Assembly (NCBI RefSeq): GCF_018687455.1
Contig: NZ_CP061291.1
Coordinates: 620,001 to 684,000, forward strand
DNA: 64,000 nt
Direction of reading: 5' to 3'
From: Polynucleobacter sp. TSB-Sco08W16
GTDB lineage: Bacteria; Pseudomonadota; Gammaproteobacteria; Burkholderiales; Burkholderiaceae
Each line of letters starts with the position of its first letter. Positions within the stretch are counted from its first letter, which is position 1. Below are positions 34,363-43,697 of the stretch, one piece after another. The notes below the pieces were generated by a model. The model worked only from the letters and a program-made list of their open reading frames with translations. It had not been told where the DNA came from and searched no databases. The position numbers and the translations under genes were made by a program.

Positions 34363-35208
34363 TTAGTGTTTACCAGCAAGTGCAAGTGTTCTTCTGGCTA
34401 ACAAGACTACGGGGCGGTCAATCATTTTCCCGTCTAGCTTCACTGCGCCCCCTTTTGAGGCATGGTCAGCCTCGACCACTCTGTGGGCCCAAGCAAGCTC
34501 TTCTGCTGTTGGCATAAAAGCAGTCTGAACAATTGCCACTTGTTTTGGATGAATGCAGAGTTTTGCACCAAATCCCATGCGTTTGGCACGCTCGGCATCT
34601 TCTCTAATGCGTGGGAGGTCATCGGTGGATGGTGTAACCCCATCAATAGGAGGGGCAATGTTAGCCAAACGGGAGGCTAATACGATTTGGTATCGAGCAG
34701 TTTGAAGCTCAGTTTCTTGTAGATCACAGATCATGCCAAGGTCAGCTTGTAAATCTAAATTACCCAAGGCAAGTCGAAGAACTTGATTGGCATTGGCAAT
34801 CTCACGCAAATGATCTAAACCTAGCGCAGTTTCAATCATGGGAATGATGGCGGTATGGGGTAACAGTAGCGCTGCACCGTTAATTTGATCAATGGATTCG
34901 CTCTTGGGAATCAGTATGCAGCTTACTTGTAATGCTTGCGCCAGTATTAAATCAGCGGAATAAAACTTGGTACCAGGTGAATTGGTGCGGATGACCAAAC
35001 GTTTCTTTTGCTCATCAGAAAATATAGGCCATGCAGTACGAATTGCTGCACGCGCAGTTTCTTTATCCTCTTCTGGAACCGCATCCTCTAAATCCAATAC
35101 AACTGCACCGGCACCACTATCGAGAGCTTTAACGAAACGCTCAGGACGCGTGCCTGGGACGAATAAAAAGTTACTACGAAAGCCTAGTGGGGTATCAAGT
35201 GGATTCAT
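34363..35208 (-). CDS. CoA-ester lyase (HpcH/HpaI, CitE-like)
   Basis: A 281-residue TIM-barrel enzyme of the citrate-lyase beta/malyl-CoA lyase family. The N-terminus FRSNFLFVPGTRPERFVKAL is typical, followed by DSGAGAVVLDLEDAVPEEDK with metal-binding acidic residues. IIPMIETALGLDHL carries the catalytic Glu, and LALGNLDLQADLG and GFGAKLCIHPKQVAIV complete the barrel. Relatives split citramalyl-CoA, malyl-CoA or HMG-CoA. The neighbouring hydratase would supply such a hydroxyacyl-CoA. Confidence 0.87.
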   Translation of the reverse strand: MNPLDTPLGFRSNFLFVPGTRPERFVKALDSGAGAVVLDLEDAVPEEDKETARAAIRTAWPIFSDEQKKRLVIRTNSPGTKFYSADLILAQALQVSCILIPKSESIDQINGAALLLPHTAIIPMIETALGLDHLREIANANQVLRLALGNLDLQADLGMICDLQETELQTARYQIVLASRLANIAPPIDGVTPSTDDLPRIREDAERAKRMGFGAKLCIHPKQVAIVQTAFMPTAEELAWAHRVVEADHASKGGAVKLDGKMIDRPVVLLARRTLALAGKH

Positions 35209-35231
35209 GTAAGGGATCTATGGTTGCTAAA

Positions 35232-36608
35232 TTATTGACTGGGAAGTAAAGAGCCAATCTTGGCTTGTTTGCGAATATTCCACAAGAGATCAATGGCTGT
35301 TTGCATCTGAGCTGGGCTTGCGCCGCCGCTAAACGCTGCTAAGCGCAACGCTTTGTCGGTAATTTCTGCTCGAGAAAGGGTGTTGCCAGGATCGCCTTTG
35401 GGTTCGTCAACACGACCCTCCAATACCTGCCCATTCAGTAAATGAACTTTGACTTTGCCTATCCAGCGTTGTGGGTAGGCGCCGTCAACTTCTGGGTCAA
35501 GCATCATGGTGACGCGATCTCTAAATAGGCAAATGGCATCGTCATGGAAATGCTGATCAAACTCTTGCAAGCCAGCAAATTGGTAGTGCGCAATTAAGGC
35601 AAGCACGGTGCCCATAGAGAACTTCGATTGGTGGACGGTTGCTGGATCGGTCACCGGACCCAAGACATCAATTGCACCTTGGTGAACGAGGGTTTCTACT
35701 TTAGCAATATCACTCGGCTGTAGCTTATGTGTGAGCATGACTTGTAAAAGCGCATCGGCAGCAGGGTGCGTATGACGGCAAGACGCATGGTATTTAAAGC
35801 TGGTTTCTGCCAAAGTCCAGCGAGTCCCAAGGCGATCAATTAATTTGCTTGGATCAGCATCGCTTGACATGCCGGCTGCTAAACCTTGCTTACCCTCTAG
35901 GATGTGCTGTGCACCAGTAAAGCCTGCTTGCGCAATGTAAGCAGACATGAGACCAGTCGAAGCTGCGTGGGCTGTATGCAACTGTTTGGAATCTGCAGCA
36001 TCTCGTAAGAATTCCCAAAGGCCTGCTGATTGAGTGCCTGCAGAGCCAAAGGCATGCAACATTTGCTCTGGATTGAGCTTGAGTAAGCGCCCTACGGCTG
36101 CAGCCGCTGCAATAGTGCCCGCAGTACCGGTAGTGTGAAATACCTTGTAATGCGAGCGACCTAAAAACTCACCAACACGAATACCTACTTCATAGCCAGC
36201 TACTGCTGCAACGATCAAATCCTCTCCGGAGGCAGCAATTGCTTGCGCACAGGCCAGAGCCGGTGGAAATACAACTGTGGCAGGATGAAAGACCGAGCCG
36301 TTATGAACATCATCTTGTTCGGCAACATGTGAGGCTGCCGCATTTGCCATGGCCGCTAAAAATGGACTTGATGTTTTGCGTGAAATCAGAATTTCTGAAG
36401 GGCCTGTATGACCTAGATCAAAGCCACCCATGTTTTGCGCAAACTGGGTAATCGTTTCAACAGGGCGAGAACCTTTGCCGGCAATAGCCGATCCAAACCA
36501 GTCGACTAAAAGATCTTCGGCGCGGTTAATCACATCATCTGGAATGTCGGTGATTTTTAGCTCGGCTGCAAAACTCGCAAGCTCGCGAGAAAAATGTTCA
36601 GTAGTCAT
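35232..36608 (-). CDS. MmgE/PrpD family protein
   Basis: A 458-residue protein of the MmgE/PrpD fold, which includes 2-methylcitrate dehydratase, cis-aconitate decarboxylase and iminodisuccinate epimerase. Family blocks are LLVDWFGSAIAGKGSRPVET, ASHVAEQDDVHNGSVFHPAT (conserved Asp-Asp and His), GYEVGIRVGEFLGRSHYKVF and FKYHASCRHTHPAADALLQV. I chose the ATG at 36608 (MTTEHFSREL); the longer frame to 36692 would overlap the next gene. The exact reaction cannot be told from sequence alone. Confidence 0.85.
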   Translation of the reverse strand: MTTEHFSRELASFAAELKITDIPDDVINRAEDLLVDWFGSAIAGKGSRPVETITQFAQNMGGFDLGHTGPSEILISRKTSSPFLAAMANAAASHVAEQDDVHNGSVFHPATVVFPPALACAQAIAASGEDLIVAAVAGYEVGIRVGEFLGRSHYKVFHTTGTAGTIAAAAAVGRLLKLNPEQMLHAFGSAGTQSAGLWEFLRDAADSKQLHTAHAASTGLMSAYIAQAGFTGAQHILEGKQGLAAGMSSDADPSKLIDRLGTRWTLAETSFKYHASCRHTHPAADALLQVMLTHKLQPSDIAKVETLVHQGAIDVLGPVTDPATVHQSKFSMGTVLALIAHYQFAGLQEFDQHFHDDAICLFRDRVTMMLDPEVDGAYPQRWIGKVKVHLLNGQVLEGRVDEPKGDPGNTLSRAEITDKALRLAAFSGGASPAQMQTAIDLLWNIRKQAKIGSLLPSQ

Positions 36609-36648
36609 ATAGTGTGTTGTCTCGAATCTGATTGATAGACTTTTTACT

Positions 36649-37533
36649 TTAGGCCAAAACTGCTGTGGCTTGCATTGTGAGCCAACCCTCATGATCTTGC
36701 GCCCAAATTGCGATTGTTTTACCGGATGGATCTTTATCTAAATCAGGCTTAGCGCTTACTTTAAAAATATTGATATCAAATGTCGGGCGAATTGCGCGGA
36801 ATTCAAAGCTCTTGAGTTTGCAGCCAGGAATGCTCTGACGCACTAGGTCAACCAAGAGGGTTGCAATCAATGGGCCATGCACAATCAGACCTGGATAGCC
36901 TTCTACTTCGGTAACATATTGGCGGTCGTAATGAATGCGATGACCGTTAAACGTGAGGGCAGAGTAACGGAACAATAAAACATCATCAGGTGTAATTATT
37001 TTGCTCCACTTGGCATCATTTGGTGCTGGTGTAGGTGCCACTGGCTTGTCATCGGGGCCGGGCGCATCGCGATACACGATGTCATGCTCTTCAATAATGG
37101 CCAAGCCTTTTTGGTTAGAGATTTCATGTTTAACCAAAACAAATATCAGATCACCGGTACGACCTGCTTTGTGAGTAACCGATTCAATTTTGGAAACGCG
37201 CTTGATCTCATCGCCAACAGAGAGAGGTGCCAACCATTGCACACGACTTCCGGCCCACATGCGACGAGGTAGGGGTACTGGGGGTAAGAAGCCACCACGC
37301 TTAGGATGACCATCTGGGCCAATCTCAGACTGACGTGCATGCGGTAAGAAATACAGCCAGTGCCATAACTCAGGAAGAAAGCTGCCTTCGCTAGGTTCTG
37401 GATCTGGACGATCTAATGTGGCAGATAGGGCGCGCACAGGGGCGGCCGTAACAGTATCTGAAAGTGACTCTGTTTTGCCGAGCCACTCTTGAAGATGGGT
37501 GATGGTTTGAGGTTCGATTCGCATAACTTCCAT
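36649..37533 (-). CDS. FAS1-like/MaoC-type acyl-CoA hydratase (mesaconyl/itaconyl-CoA hydratase-like)
   Basis: A 294-residue double-hotdog hydratase. Typical blocks are LPELWHWLYFLPHARQSEIG, then RRMWAGSRVQWLAPLSVGDE, and in the second half LTFNGHRIHYDRQYVTEVEG, which has the hydratase Asn/His/Asp pattern. It ends with ATLLVDLVRQSIPG and the FEFRAIRPTFDINIFKV region. Such proteins hydrate mesaconyl-C4-CoA or itaconyl-CoA. It is encoded 36 bases downstream of chrA, and 40 bases upstream of the MmgE/PrpD gene, all on the minus strand. Confidence 0.83.
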   Translation of the reverse strand: MEVMRIEPQTITHLQEWLGKTESLSDTVTAAPVRALSATLDRPDPEPSEGSFLPELWHWLYFLPHARQSEIGPDGHPKRGGFLPPVPLPRRMWAGSRVQWLAPLSVGDEIKRVSKIESVTHKAGRTGDLIFVLVKHEISNQKGLAIIEEHDIVYRDAPGPDDKPVAPTPAPNDAKWSKIITPDDVLLFRYSALTFNGHRIHYDRQYVTEVEGYPGLIVHGPLIATLLVDLVRQSIPGCKLKSFEFRAIRPTFDINIFKVSAKPDLDKDPSGKTIAIWAQDHEGWLTMQATAVLA

Positions 37534-37569
37534 TATGCCAATCTTGAGAAAAATACTTAGCCTATTAAA

Positions 37570-38898
37570 TTACGTAATCAACGCGCTAGAAAAGTAGACC
37601 AGAAGACCGGCCAAAGCACAGCCACCGAGAACTGTCATTACCCCTTTTTGGAATTTAAATAGCGCCAAAGCAGCTAATGCGCAAATCAGGATCGAGATCC
37701 AGGAAATAGAGCCGCCCAATCCATGGGGTAAAAAGACGTGATACGCAAAAAAGAGACCTAGATTGACAATCACGCCAACTACTGCAGCAGTAATGGCAGT
37801 CAGGGGTGCCGTGAAGCTAATCTTGCCATGAGTGGATTCCACTAAAGGGCCGCCCACCAAGATAAAAAAGAAGGATGGCAAAAAGGTAAACCAAGTGGCT
37901 ACAACCGCACCCAATGCACCAAACCAAAATGGATTGCTATTGCCGATGAGATGCTGAATATGGCCAGCTAAATAACCCACAAAAGCAACCACCATGATGA
38001 GTGGGCCCGGAGTAGTTTCGCCAAGTGCTAAACCATCCATCATTTGATTGGCACTTAACCAATGGAAGTGATCTACTGCACCTTGATATACGTAAGGCAG
38101 TACAGCGTAAGCTCCACCAAAGGTGAGAAAGGCTGCCTTAGTAAAGAACCAGGCAATTTCTGGATAGAGTGTCTTCCAGCCGAAAATGAGAATCAAGATT
38201 GCAATAGGTAGAAGCCAACAGCCAAAAGCAATAGCGCTATGCAACACTGTTTTCTGTAGCTGGAATTGCGCGTGGATTGGAGTAGGGGTGTCATCATCAA
38301 TGATGGCATCGCCATAACGCCTGTCTTCATTGCTTTCATGATTGCTGAATTGCTGGAAATAATCTGGGTAATGTTTGCTGCCCCAATAACCAATTGCTGC
38401 AGCAATAATGACAATGATGGGGAAAGATAAATTCAGAATAAAGATTGCTAAGAATGAGCCTAAGGCAATCCACTTCAATGCTTGGTTATGAATGGTGCGC
38501 TTACCAATGCGAACTGCTGCGTGCAACACAATGGCGGTGACAGCCGGCTTAATGCCAAAGAAAATAGCGGCAATCCACGGCATCTGTCCAAAGGTGAGAT
38601 ACACCCAGGAGAGCGCAATCAAAATAAAGAGTGAGGGTAATACAAAGAGTGTGCCAGCCAGAATGCCGCCCCAACTGCGATGCATTAGCCAGCCAATATA
38701 AGTAACCAGCTGCTGCGCTTCTGGTCCCGGTAAAAGCATGCAGTAGTTGAGCGCATGTAAAAAGCGCCGCTCAGAAATCCAGCGACGCTTCTCGACTAAC
38801 TCTTGATGCAGGACAGCGATTTGTCCAGCGGGACCACCAAAACTAATAAAGCCTAGCTTTGCCCAAAACTTGAGGGCTTCGGAAAGGCTTACGCTCAA
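37570..38898 (-). CDS. chrA: Chromate efflux transporter ChrA
   Basis: A 442-residue membrane protein of the long-chain CHR family with two homologous halves. Each half starts with a family signature: FWAKLGFISFGGPAGQIAVL (residues 11-30) and FFTKAAFLTFGGAYAVLPYV (about residue 253). The first half contains ALNYCMLLPGPEAQQLVTYI and the second GLALGETTPGPLIMVVAFVG. Members use proton force to export chromate. It overlaps the fabI stop by four bases, so the two are translationally coupled. Confidence 0.92.
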   Translation of the reverse strand: MSVSLSEALKFWAKLGFISFGGPAGQIAVLHQELVEKRRWISERRFLHALNYCMLLPGPEAQQLVTYIGWLMHRSWGGILAGTLFVLPSLFILIALSWVYLTFGQMPWIAAIFFGIKPAVTAIVLHAAVRIGKRTIHNQALKWIALGSFLAIFILNLSFPIIVIIAAAIGYWGSKHYPDYFQQFSNHESNEDRRYGDAIIDDDTPTPIHAQFQLQKTVLHSAIAFGCWLLPIAILILIFGWKTLYPEIAWFFTKAAFLTFGGAYAVLPYVYQGAVDHFHWLSANQMMDGLALGETTPGPLIMVVAFVGYLAGHIQHLIGNSNPFWFGALGAVVATWFTFLPSFFFILVGGPLVESTHGKISFTAPLTAITAAVVGVIVNLGLFFAYHVFLPHGLGGSISWISILICALAALALFKFQKGVMTVLGGCALAGLLVYFSSALIT

Positions 38899-39680
38899 AC
38901 TTCTTCCATTCCGCCAACGACCTGGCTAAAGCCATTGTCTACATAAATAATTTCAGCAGTGATACCGTTTGCTAAATCCGACATTAAGAATGCAGCAGTA
39001 TTGCCAACATCATCAATTGTGACGTTGCGGCGCATTGGCGCAGTTTGTTCAACGGCTTCCAAAATTTTGCTGAAACCTTTGATGCCAGATGCGGCCAGCG
39101 TTTTAATGGGGCCAGCAGAAATACCATTCGCACGAATACCCTTAGGGCCTACTGATCCAGCTAGGTAACGTACAGAAGCTTCTAGAGAAGCCTTGGCTAA
39201 ACCCATGGTGTTGTAGTTGGGAACATTCTTCATGGACCCAAGATAGGTCAAGGTTAAAAGGGAGGATTTATCACGCAACATTGGTAAAGCCTCTTTTGCC
39301 ATAGCGGGGAAGCTATAAGCAGAAATGTCATGAGCAATTTTGAAGCCTTCACGCGAGAGACCTTCTAAAAAGTCACCTGCAATCGCTTCGCGTGGAGCAA
39401 AGCCAATGGCATGAACAAAACCGTCAAACTGAGGCCAGGATTTGGCTAAATCCTTAAATAGTGCAGAAATTTGCTCATCGCTACCGACATCACAGTCAAA
39501 AATGAGTTCTGAATTGAATTCTTTTGAAAAATCGACGATGCGGTCCTTAAAGCGCTCGCCTACATAAGTAAAGGCAAGCTCAGCGCCCTCACGGTGGCAG
39601 GCCTTGGCGATGCCGTAGGCGATTGAGCGGTTGGAGAGGAGGCCGGTAATGAGGATTTTTTTGCCGGAGAGAAAGCCCAT
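38895..39680 (-). CDS. fabI: Enoyl-[acyl-carrier-protein] reductase (NADH)
   Basis: A 261-residue short-chain dehydrogenase of the FabI class, catalysing the last step of fatty acid elongation. The NAD-binding motif is GKKILITGLLSNRSIAYGIA (residues 6-25), and the catalytic Tyr-x6-Lys is in NYNTMGLAKASLE. C-terminal GFSKILEAVEQTAPMRRNVT (substrate-loop region) and IIYVDNGFSQV complete it. The length matches E. coli FabI (262). The frame, motifs and length support normal function; it is the likely triclosan target. Confidence 0.95.
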   Translation of the reverse strand: MGFLSGKKILITGLLSNRSIAYGIAKACHREGAELAFTYVGERFKDRIVDFSKEFNSELIFDCDVGSDEQISALFKDLAKSWPQFDGFVHAIGFAPREAIAGDFLEGLSREGFKIAHDISAYSFPAMAKEALPMLRDKSSLLTLTYLGSMKNVPNYNTMGLAKASLEASVRYLAGSVGPKGIRANGISAGPIKTLAASGIKGFSKILEAVEQTAPMRRNVTIDDVGNTAAFLMSDLANGITAEIIYVDNGFSQVVGGMEEV

Positions 39681-39730
39681 GTTGTGTCCTTTGCTTCAAA
39701 TATGATTTGCTATCTACAATTGTTGCATAT

Positions 39731-41599
39731 ATGCCAGCCCAAACCCCTTTTCGTCAAATTACCCGTTTCTTGCTGCTAGCCCTTCTGGCAGGGCTTTGGG
39801 GTAACTTTGCGTTGGCAGGACAGGGTATCGCTCAGTATGGCAAGCCAAAATATCCAGAGGGCTTTGCCTATTTTGACTACGTTAACCCCAATGCACCTAA
39901 GGGCGGCACTCTGACTTTGCCTAATCCAGGTCAACGGAACAGCTTTGATAAGTTCAACCCCTTCACTTTGCGCGGGGTATCCGCTCCAGGCATCGAACTC
40001 ATGTTTGAGTCATTAGCCGAGGGAAGTGCGGATGAAACCTCCAGTGTTTACGGTTTACTTGCTGAAGATATTGAAGTGGCAAAAGATCACAAGTCAGTGA
40101 CTTTTCGGATTCGGCCTGAAGCCAAGTTTTCTGATGGCAGCCCGGTTTTAGCTGCCGACGTTAAATACAGTTTTGATGTGCTCATGAGTGGGCAGGCGCA
40201 CCCTCGCTATAAAACAACTTTTGCTGACATTACTTCAGCAGTGATTCTTTCTGATCGCGTAGTGCGCTTTGATTTTAAGAGCAATAATTCTGAGCTTCCT
40301 ATTCTTGCTGGAACGTTGCCTATCTTTTCTCGTAACTGGGGCAAGAAAGCCGATGGCACGACAATTCCTTTTGACAAATTGGCATTCGAAACTCCCCTTG
40401 GGAGTGGCCCCTATCTGATTGAGTCATTCAAGGCTGGTAAGTCAATTGTGTACAAGAAAAATCCTCAATATTGGGCAGATCATTTAAGTAAGCCGCTCAA
40501 TATTCGGGTGGGTTTTTACAACTTTGATCGGGTGCTCTATAAACTCTACAGCGACGACGCCGTTCGTCTTGAGGCGTTTAAAGCCGGAGAGTTTGATGCT
40601 TTAGTGGAGTACCGCGCCAAGATTTGGGCCAAGGGATACGTTGGATCGAAGTTTGATAACGGTACGCTATTAAAAAAGGCTTTTATTAATCACAATGGCG
40701 CAGGCATGCAAGGCTTTGCCATGAATGTCCGTAAGCCGATCTTTCAGGATGCGCGCGTACGTCAAGCATTGGGATTGGCATTGGATTTTGAATGGCTCAA
40801 TCGCCAAATATTTTTCGATCAATATAGCCGTATTAATAGTTACTTTACCAACAGTGATTTAAGTGCCAACTTCGATGGCCCAAGCAAGCCAACGGAAGGG
40901 GAACTGAAGTTACTTAAACCACTCAAGGCGAAATATCCCCAATGGGTGCCTGATGCCGTGTTTGGTCCGATGCCACCCGCACCTTCAACTAAGTCGCCGG
41001 GCAGTCTGCGTCAAAATTTACGCCAGGCGCGTGAGCTACTGATGCATGCAGGTTGGCAATATCGTGATGGCGCATTGCGCAATGAAAAGGGCGAGCCATT
41101 TCGGTTTGAGATGGTCGAAGATGGCGGCTTCTTTTTGAGAGTCATTTCTGCTTACATGCGTAATCTTGAAAAATTGGGCATCCAAGTAGACGTTCGTACT
41201 AGTGACTTTGCATTACATCAAAAGCGCATGAATGAGTATGACTTTGATATGACCACAGTGAGGTTCCAAGATTCTCAGAATCCAGGCAGTGAGTTATGGG
41301 ATCGCTTTGGCAGTCAGGCAGCAAAAGAAAAAGGATCTGATAACGTAATCGGTATTCAATCTCCTGTAGTGGATGCCTTGGTAGGAGAGATTACGAGAGC
41401 ACAAAATCGTGAACAATTGCGTACCGCTGCTAGAGCATTGGATCGAGTGTTGTGGAATAGTTACTATGTTGTGCCGCAGTGGTACAACCCAACGCACCGT
41501 GTAGCCTTCCGTAAAGAGATGCGATATCCAGAGCCTCCTTTGTACTATCAAGCAGAACCGTGGATTATGCAGAACTGGTGGAAAGAAGAGTCTCAATAA
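39731..41599 (+). CDS. yejA: ABC transporter solute-binding protein (YejA-like)
   Basis: A 622-residue periplasmic peptide-binding protein, SBP family 5. The signal peptide runs to about residue 30 (FALAGQG). The mature start YGKPKYPEGFAYFDYVNPNA and the ribbon PKGGTLTLPNPGQ are typical of YejA/microcin C receptors. I take ATG 39731; a TTG at 39707 would add eight residues. There is no clear ribosome-binding site. It overlaps the permease start by one base (TAATG), so the operon is tightly coupled. Confidence 0.9.
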   Translation: MPAQTPFRQITRFLLLALLAGLWGNFALAGQGIAQYGKPKYPEGFAYFDYVNPNAPKGGTLTLPNPGQRNSFDKFNPFTLRGVSAPGIELMFESLAEGSADETSSVYGLLAEDIEVAKDHKSVTFRIRPEAKFSDGSPVLAADVKYSFDVLMSGQAHPRYKTTFADITSAVILSDRVVRFDFKSNNSELPILAGTLPIFSRNWGKKADGTTIPFDKLAFETPLGSGPYLIESFKAGKSIVYKKNPQYWADHLSKPLNIRVGFYNFDRVLYKLYSDDAVRLEAFKAGEFDALVEYRAKIWAKGYVGSKFDNGTLLKKAFINHNGAGMQGFAMNVRKPIFQDARVRQALGLALDFEWLNRQIFFDQYSRINSYFTNSDLSANFDGPSKPTEGELKLLKPLKAKYPQWVPDAVFGPMPPAPSTKSPGSLRQNLRQARELLMHAGWQYRDGALRNEKGEPFRFEMVEDGGFFLRVISAYMRNLEKLGIQVDVRTSDFALHQKRMNEYDFDMTTVRFQDSQNPGSELWDRFGSQAAKEKGSDNVIGIQSPVVDALVGEITRAQNREQLRTAARALDRVLWNSYYVVPQWYNPTHRVAFRKEMRYPEPPLYYQAEPWIMQNWWKEESQ

Positions 41600-42675
41600 T
41601 GCAAGGACAAATGCGCACCTACATCTTCAAGCGTTTATTGCTGATGATCCCAACGCTCTTGGGCGTGCTGACTTTGACTTTTGCAGTTGTGCAGTTTGTG
41701 CCTGGCGGGCCTGTTGAACAAATGGTGCTCGAGCTCAAGGGCAAGGGCAATGCTGCTGTAGGGGGTTCAGAGTCTTCGGGGTCGGGCTCAACTTATCGCG
41801 GACGACAAGGCGTCGATGCGCAGCGCTTGGAGGAAGTAAAGGCCTTATACGGTTTCGATAAGCCACCGCTTGAGCGTTACTTCATGATGCTGGGTCGTTT
41901 TGCTCGATTTGATTTGGGCGAGAGCTACTACCAGCACGAAAGCGTTTGGCGCTTAGTCGTTTCCAAGTTACCTGTATCGATCAGTATTGGTCTATGGACT
42001 TTCTTCATTACTTATTTAGTATCGATTCCTCTTGGTATTGCTAAAGCGGTGCGTGATGGTTCCCGCTTTGATGCCGTGACCAGCACCATGATCTTGGTGG
42101 GCTATGCCATCCCGGGATTTGTTCTGGGCGTTCTCTTGCTGGTTATTTTTGGGGGCGGTAGTTTTCTGCAAATATTCCCCTTGCGAGGGCTCACCTCCGA
42201 TAACTGGAGTGATTTGAGTTTGATCGGCAAGATCATGGACTATTTGTGGCACTTAGTGCTGCCAATCACTGCCTCTGTATTGGGAAGTTTTGCCGTAGTA
42301 ACGATGCTCACTAAAAATTCTTTTTTAGAAGAGATTCGTAAGCAGTATGTATTAACTGCCAGAGCTAAGGGCCTGACCGAGAAGCAAGTGTTGTGGAAGC
42401 ATGTCTTTCGCAATGCAATGCTGCCACTTGTAACTGGTTTTCCAGCCGCCTTTATTGGAGCCTTCTTTACAGGTTCACTCTTGATCGAAACACTGTTCTC
42501 ACTTGATGGTCTAGGTTTGCTTTCTTATGAATCAGTCATGCGCCGTGATTATCCAGTGGTCTTTGGCACTCTCTATTTGTTTACTCTGATCGGCTTATTT
42601 ACTAAGCTCATCTCTGATCTTTGTTATGTCTATGTTGATCCTCGCATTCAGTTTGGCGCAGGAGGCGGATCATGA
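41599..42675 (+). CDS. yejB: Peptide/microcin C ABC transporter permease (YejB-like)
   Basis: A 358-residue permease with about six membrane helices and the BPD_transp_1 domain. The start at 41599 shares a base with the yejA stop; a second ATG at 41611 is possible. N-terminal IFKRLLLMIPTLLGVLTLTF, an insert of GGSESSGSGSTYRGRQ type, and the EAA-loop region LTARAKGLTEKQVLWKHVFR are visible. It forms the channel with YejE. The sequence is complete, with no key feature missing. Confidence 0.92.
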   Translation: MQGQMRTYIFKRLLLMIPTLLGVLTLTFAVVQFVPGGPVEQMVLELKGKGNAAVGGSESSGSGSTYRGRQGVDAQRLEEVKALYGFDKPPLERYFMMLGRFARFDLGESYYQHESVWRLVVSKLPVSISIGLWTFFITYLVSIPLGIAKAVRDGSRFDAVTSTMILVGYAIPGFVLGVLLLVIFGGGSFLQIFPLRGLTSDNWSDLSLIGKIMDYLWHLVLPITASVLGSFAVVTMLTKNSFLEEIRKQYVLTARAKGLTEKQVLWKHVFRNAMLPLVTGFPAAFIGAFFTGSLLIETLFSLDGLGLLSYESVMRRDYPVVFGTLYLFTLIGLFTKLISDLCYVYVDPRIQFGAGGGS

Positions 42676-43697
42676 GCCGTTGGCAGTGCTTTAGAAGCAA
42701 TCGCAGAGGGTATGCCAGCCTGTGGATATTCGTGATTTTGTTTGGTTTATCGCTCTGTGCTGAATTGATTGCCAATGACAAGCCATTGGTAGTGCGTTAT
42801 GACGGACATTTCTATTTCCCGATTGTGAGTAATCAGGCGGAGACAGTGTTTGGTGGAGACTTTGCTACGCCAACAGATTTCTTGGATCCGGATATTCGTC
42901 ACAATATTACGAGCGATGGCAACTGGGCAATCTACCCACCCATTACCTACAGCTACGAGACGCTGAATTATTTCTCCCAAGTTCCCAATCCCGCGCCGCC
43001 CTCATGGCAGAACTGGTTGGGTACTGACGATCGAGGGCGCGATGTGCTCTCTCGCCTCATTTATGGTTTCCGCTTATCGATTCTATTTGGATTGGCACTC
43101 ACGATTGTGGGGGTAAGTGTTGGAATCATCACAGGTTCCTTGATGGGATTCTTTGGTGGCAAGTTTGATTTGATTTCTCAGCGCCTGATTGAAATTTGGT
43201 CTGCAATGCCAGAGCTATATCTACTCATCATCTTTGCTTCGATCTTTAATCCCAGCGTTTCATTGCTGATCATCTTGCTGGCAGCTTTTGGTTGGATGGG
43301 TTTGTCAGACTACGTCCGGGCAGAGTTCTTTCGCAACCGCGCCTTGGAATATGTGCGTGCAGCCCGAGCGCTTGGTCTTACCAATCTGCAAATTATGTGG
43401 CGCCATATCTTGCCAAATAGTTTGACTCCTGTGATTACCTTTTTGCCATTCCGTATGAGCGCAGCGATTTTGTCTCTCACCAGCTTAGATTTCTTGGGCT
43501 TAGGTGTTCCTCCTGGCACGCCAAGCTTAGGTGAGCTTCTCTCTCAGGGTAAAGGCAATCTAGAGGCGTGGTGGATTTCGCTTTCCACTTTTGTGGTTTT
43601 AGTGGCAACCTTGCTTTTGCTCACCTTCATGGGTGAGGCACTACGCGATGCATTTGATTCGCGGAAGTCGGGATTCATGAGCGGGGGTCGCTCATGA
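42672..43697 (+). CDS. yejE: Peptide/microcin C ABC transporter permease (YejE-like)
   Basis: A 341-residue permease. An N-terminal helix (WIFVILFGLSLCAELIAND) is followed by a periplasmic loop and the BPD_transp_1 domain with the EAA loop YVRAARALGLTNLQIMWRHI. The block GTDDRGRDVLSRLIYGFRLS is a YejE/DppC hallmark. Its start overlaps the yejB stop by four bases and its stop overlaps yejF by four. Confidence 0.93.
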   Translation: MSRWQCFRSNRRGYASLWIFVILFGLSLCAELIANDKPLVVRYDGHFYFPIVSNQAETVFGGDFATPTDFLDPDIRHNITSDGNWAIYPPITYSYETLNYFSQVPNPAPPSWQNWLGTDDRGRDVLSRLIYGFRLSILFGLALTIVGVSVGIITGSLMGFFGGKFDLISQRLIEIWSAMPELYLLIIFASIFNPSVSLLIILLAAFGWMGLSDYVRAEFFRNRALEYVRAARALGLTNLQIMWRHILPNSLTPVITFLPFRMSAAILSLTSLDFLGLGVPPGTPSLGELLSQGKGNLEAWWISLSTFVVLVATLLLLTFMGEALRDAFDSRKSGFMSGGRS

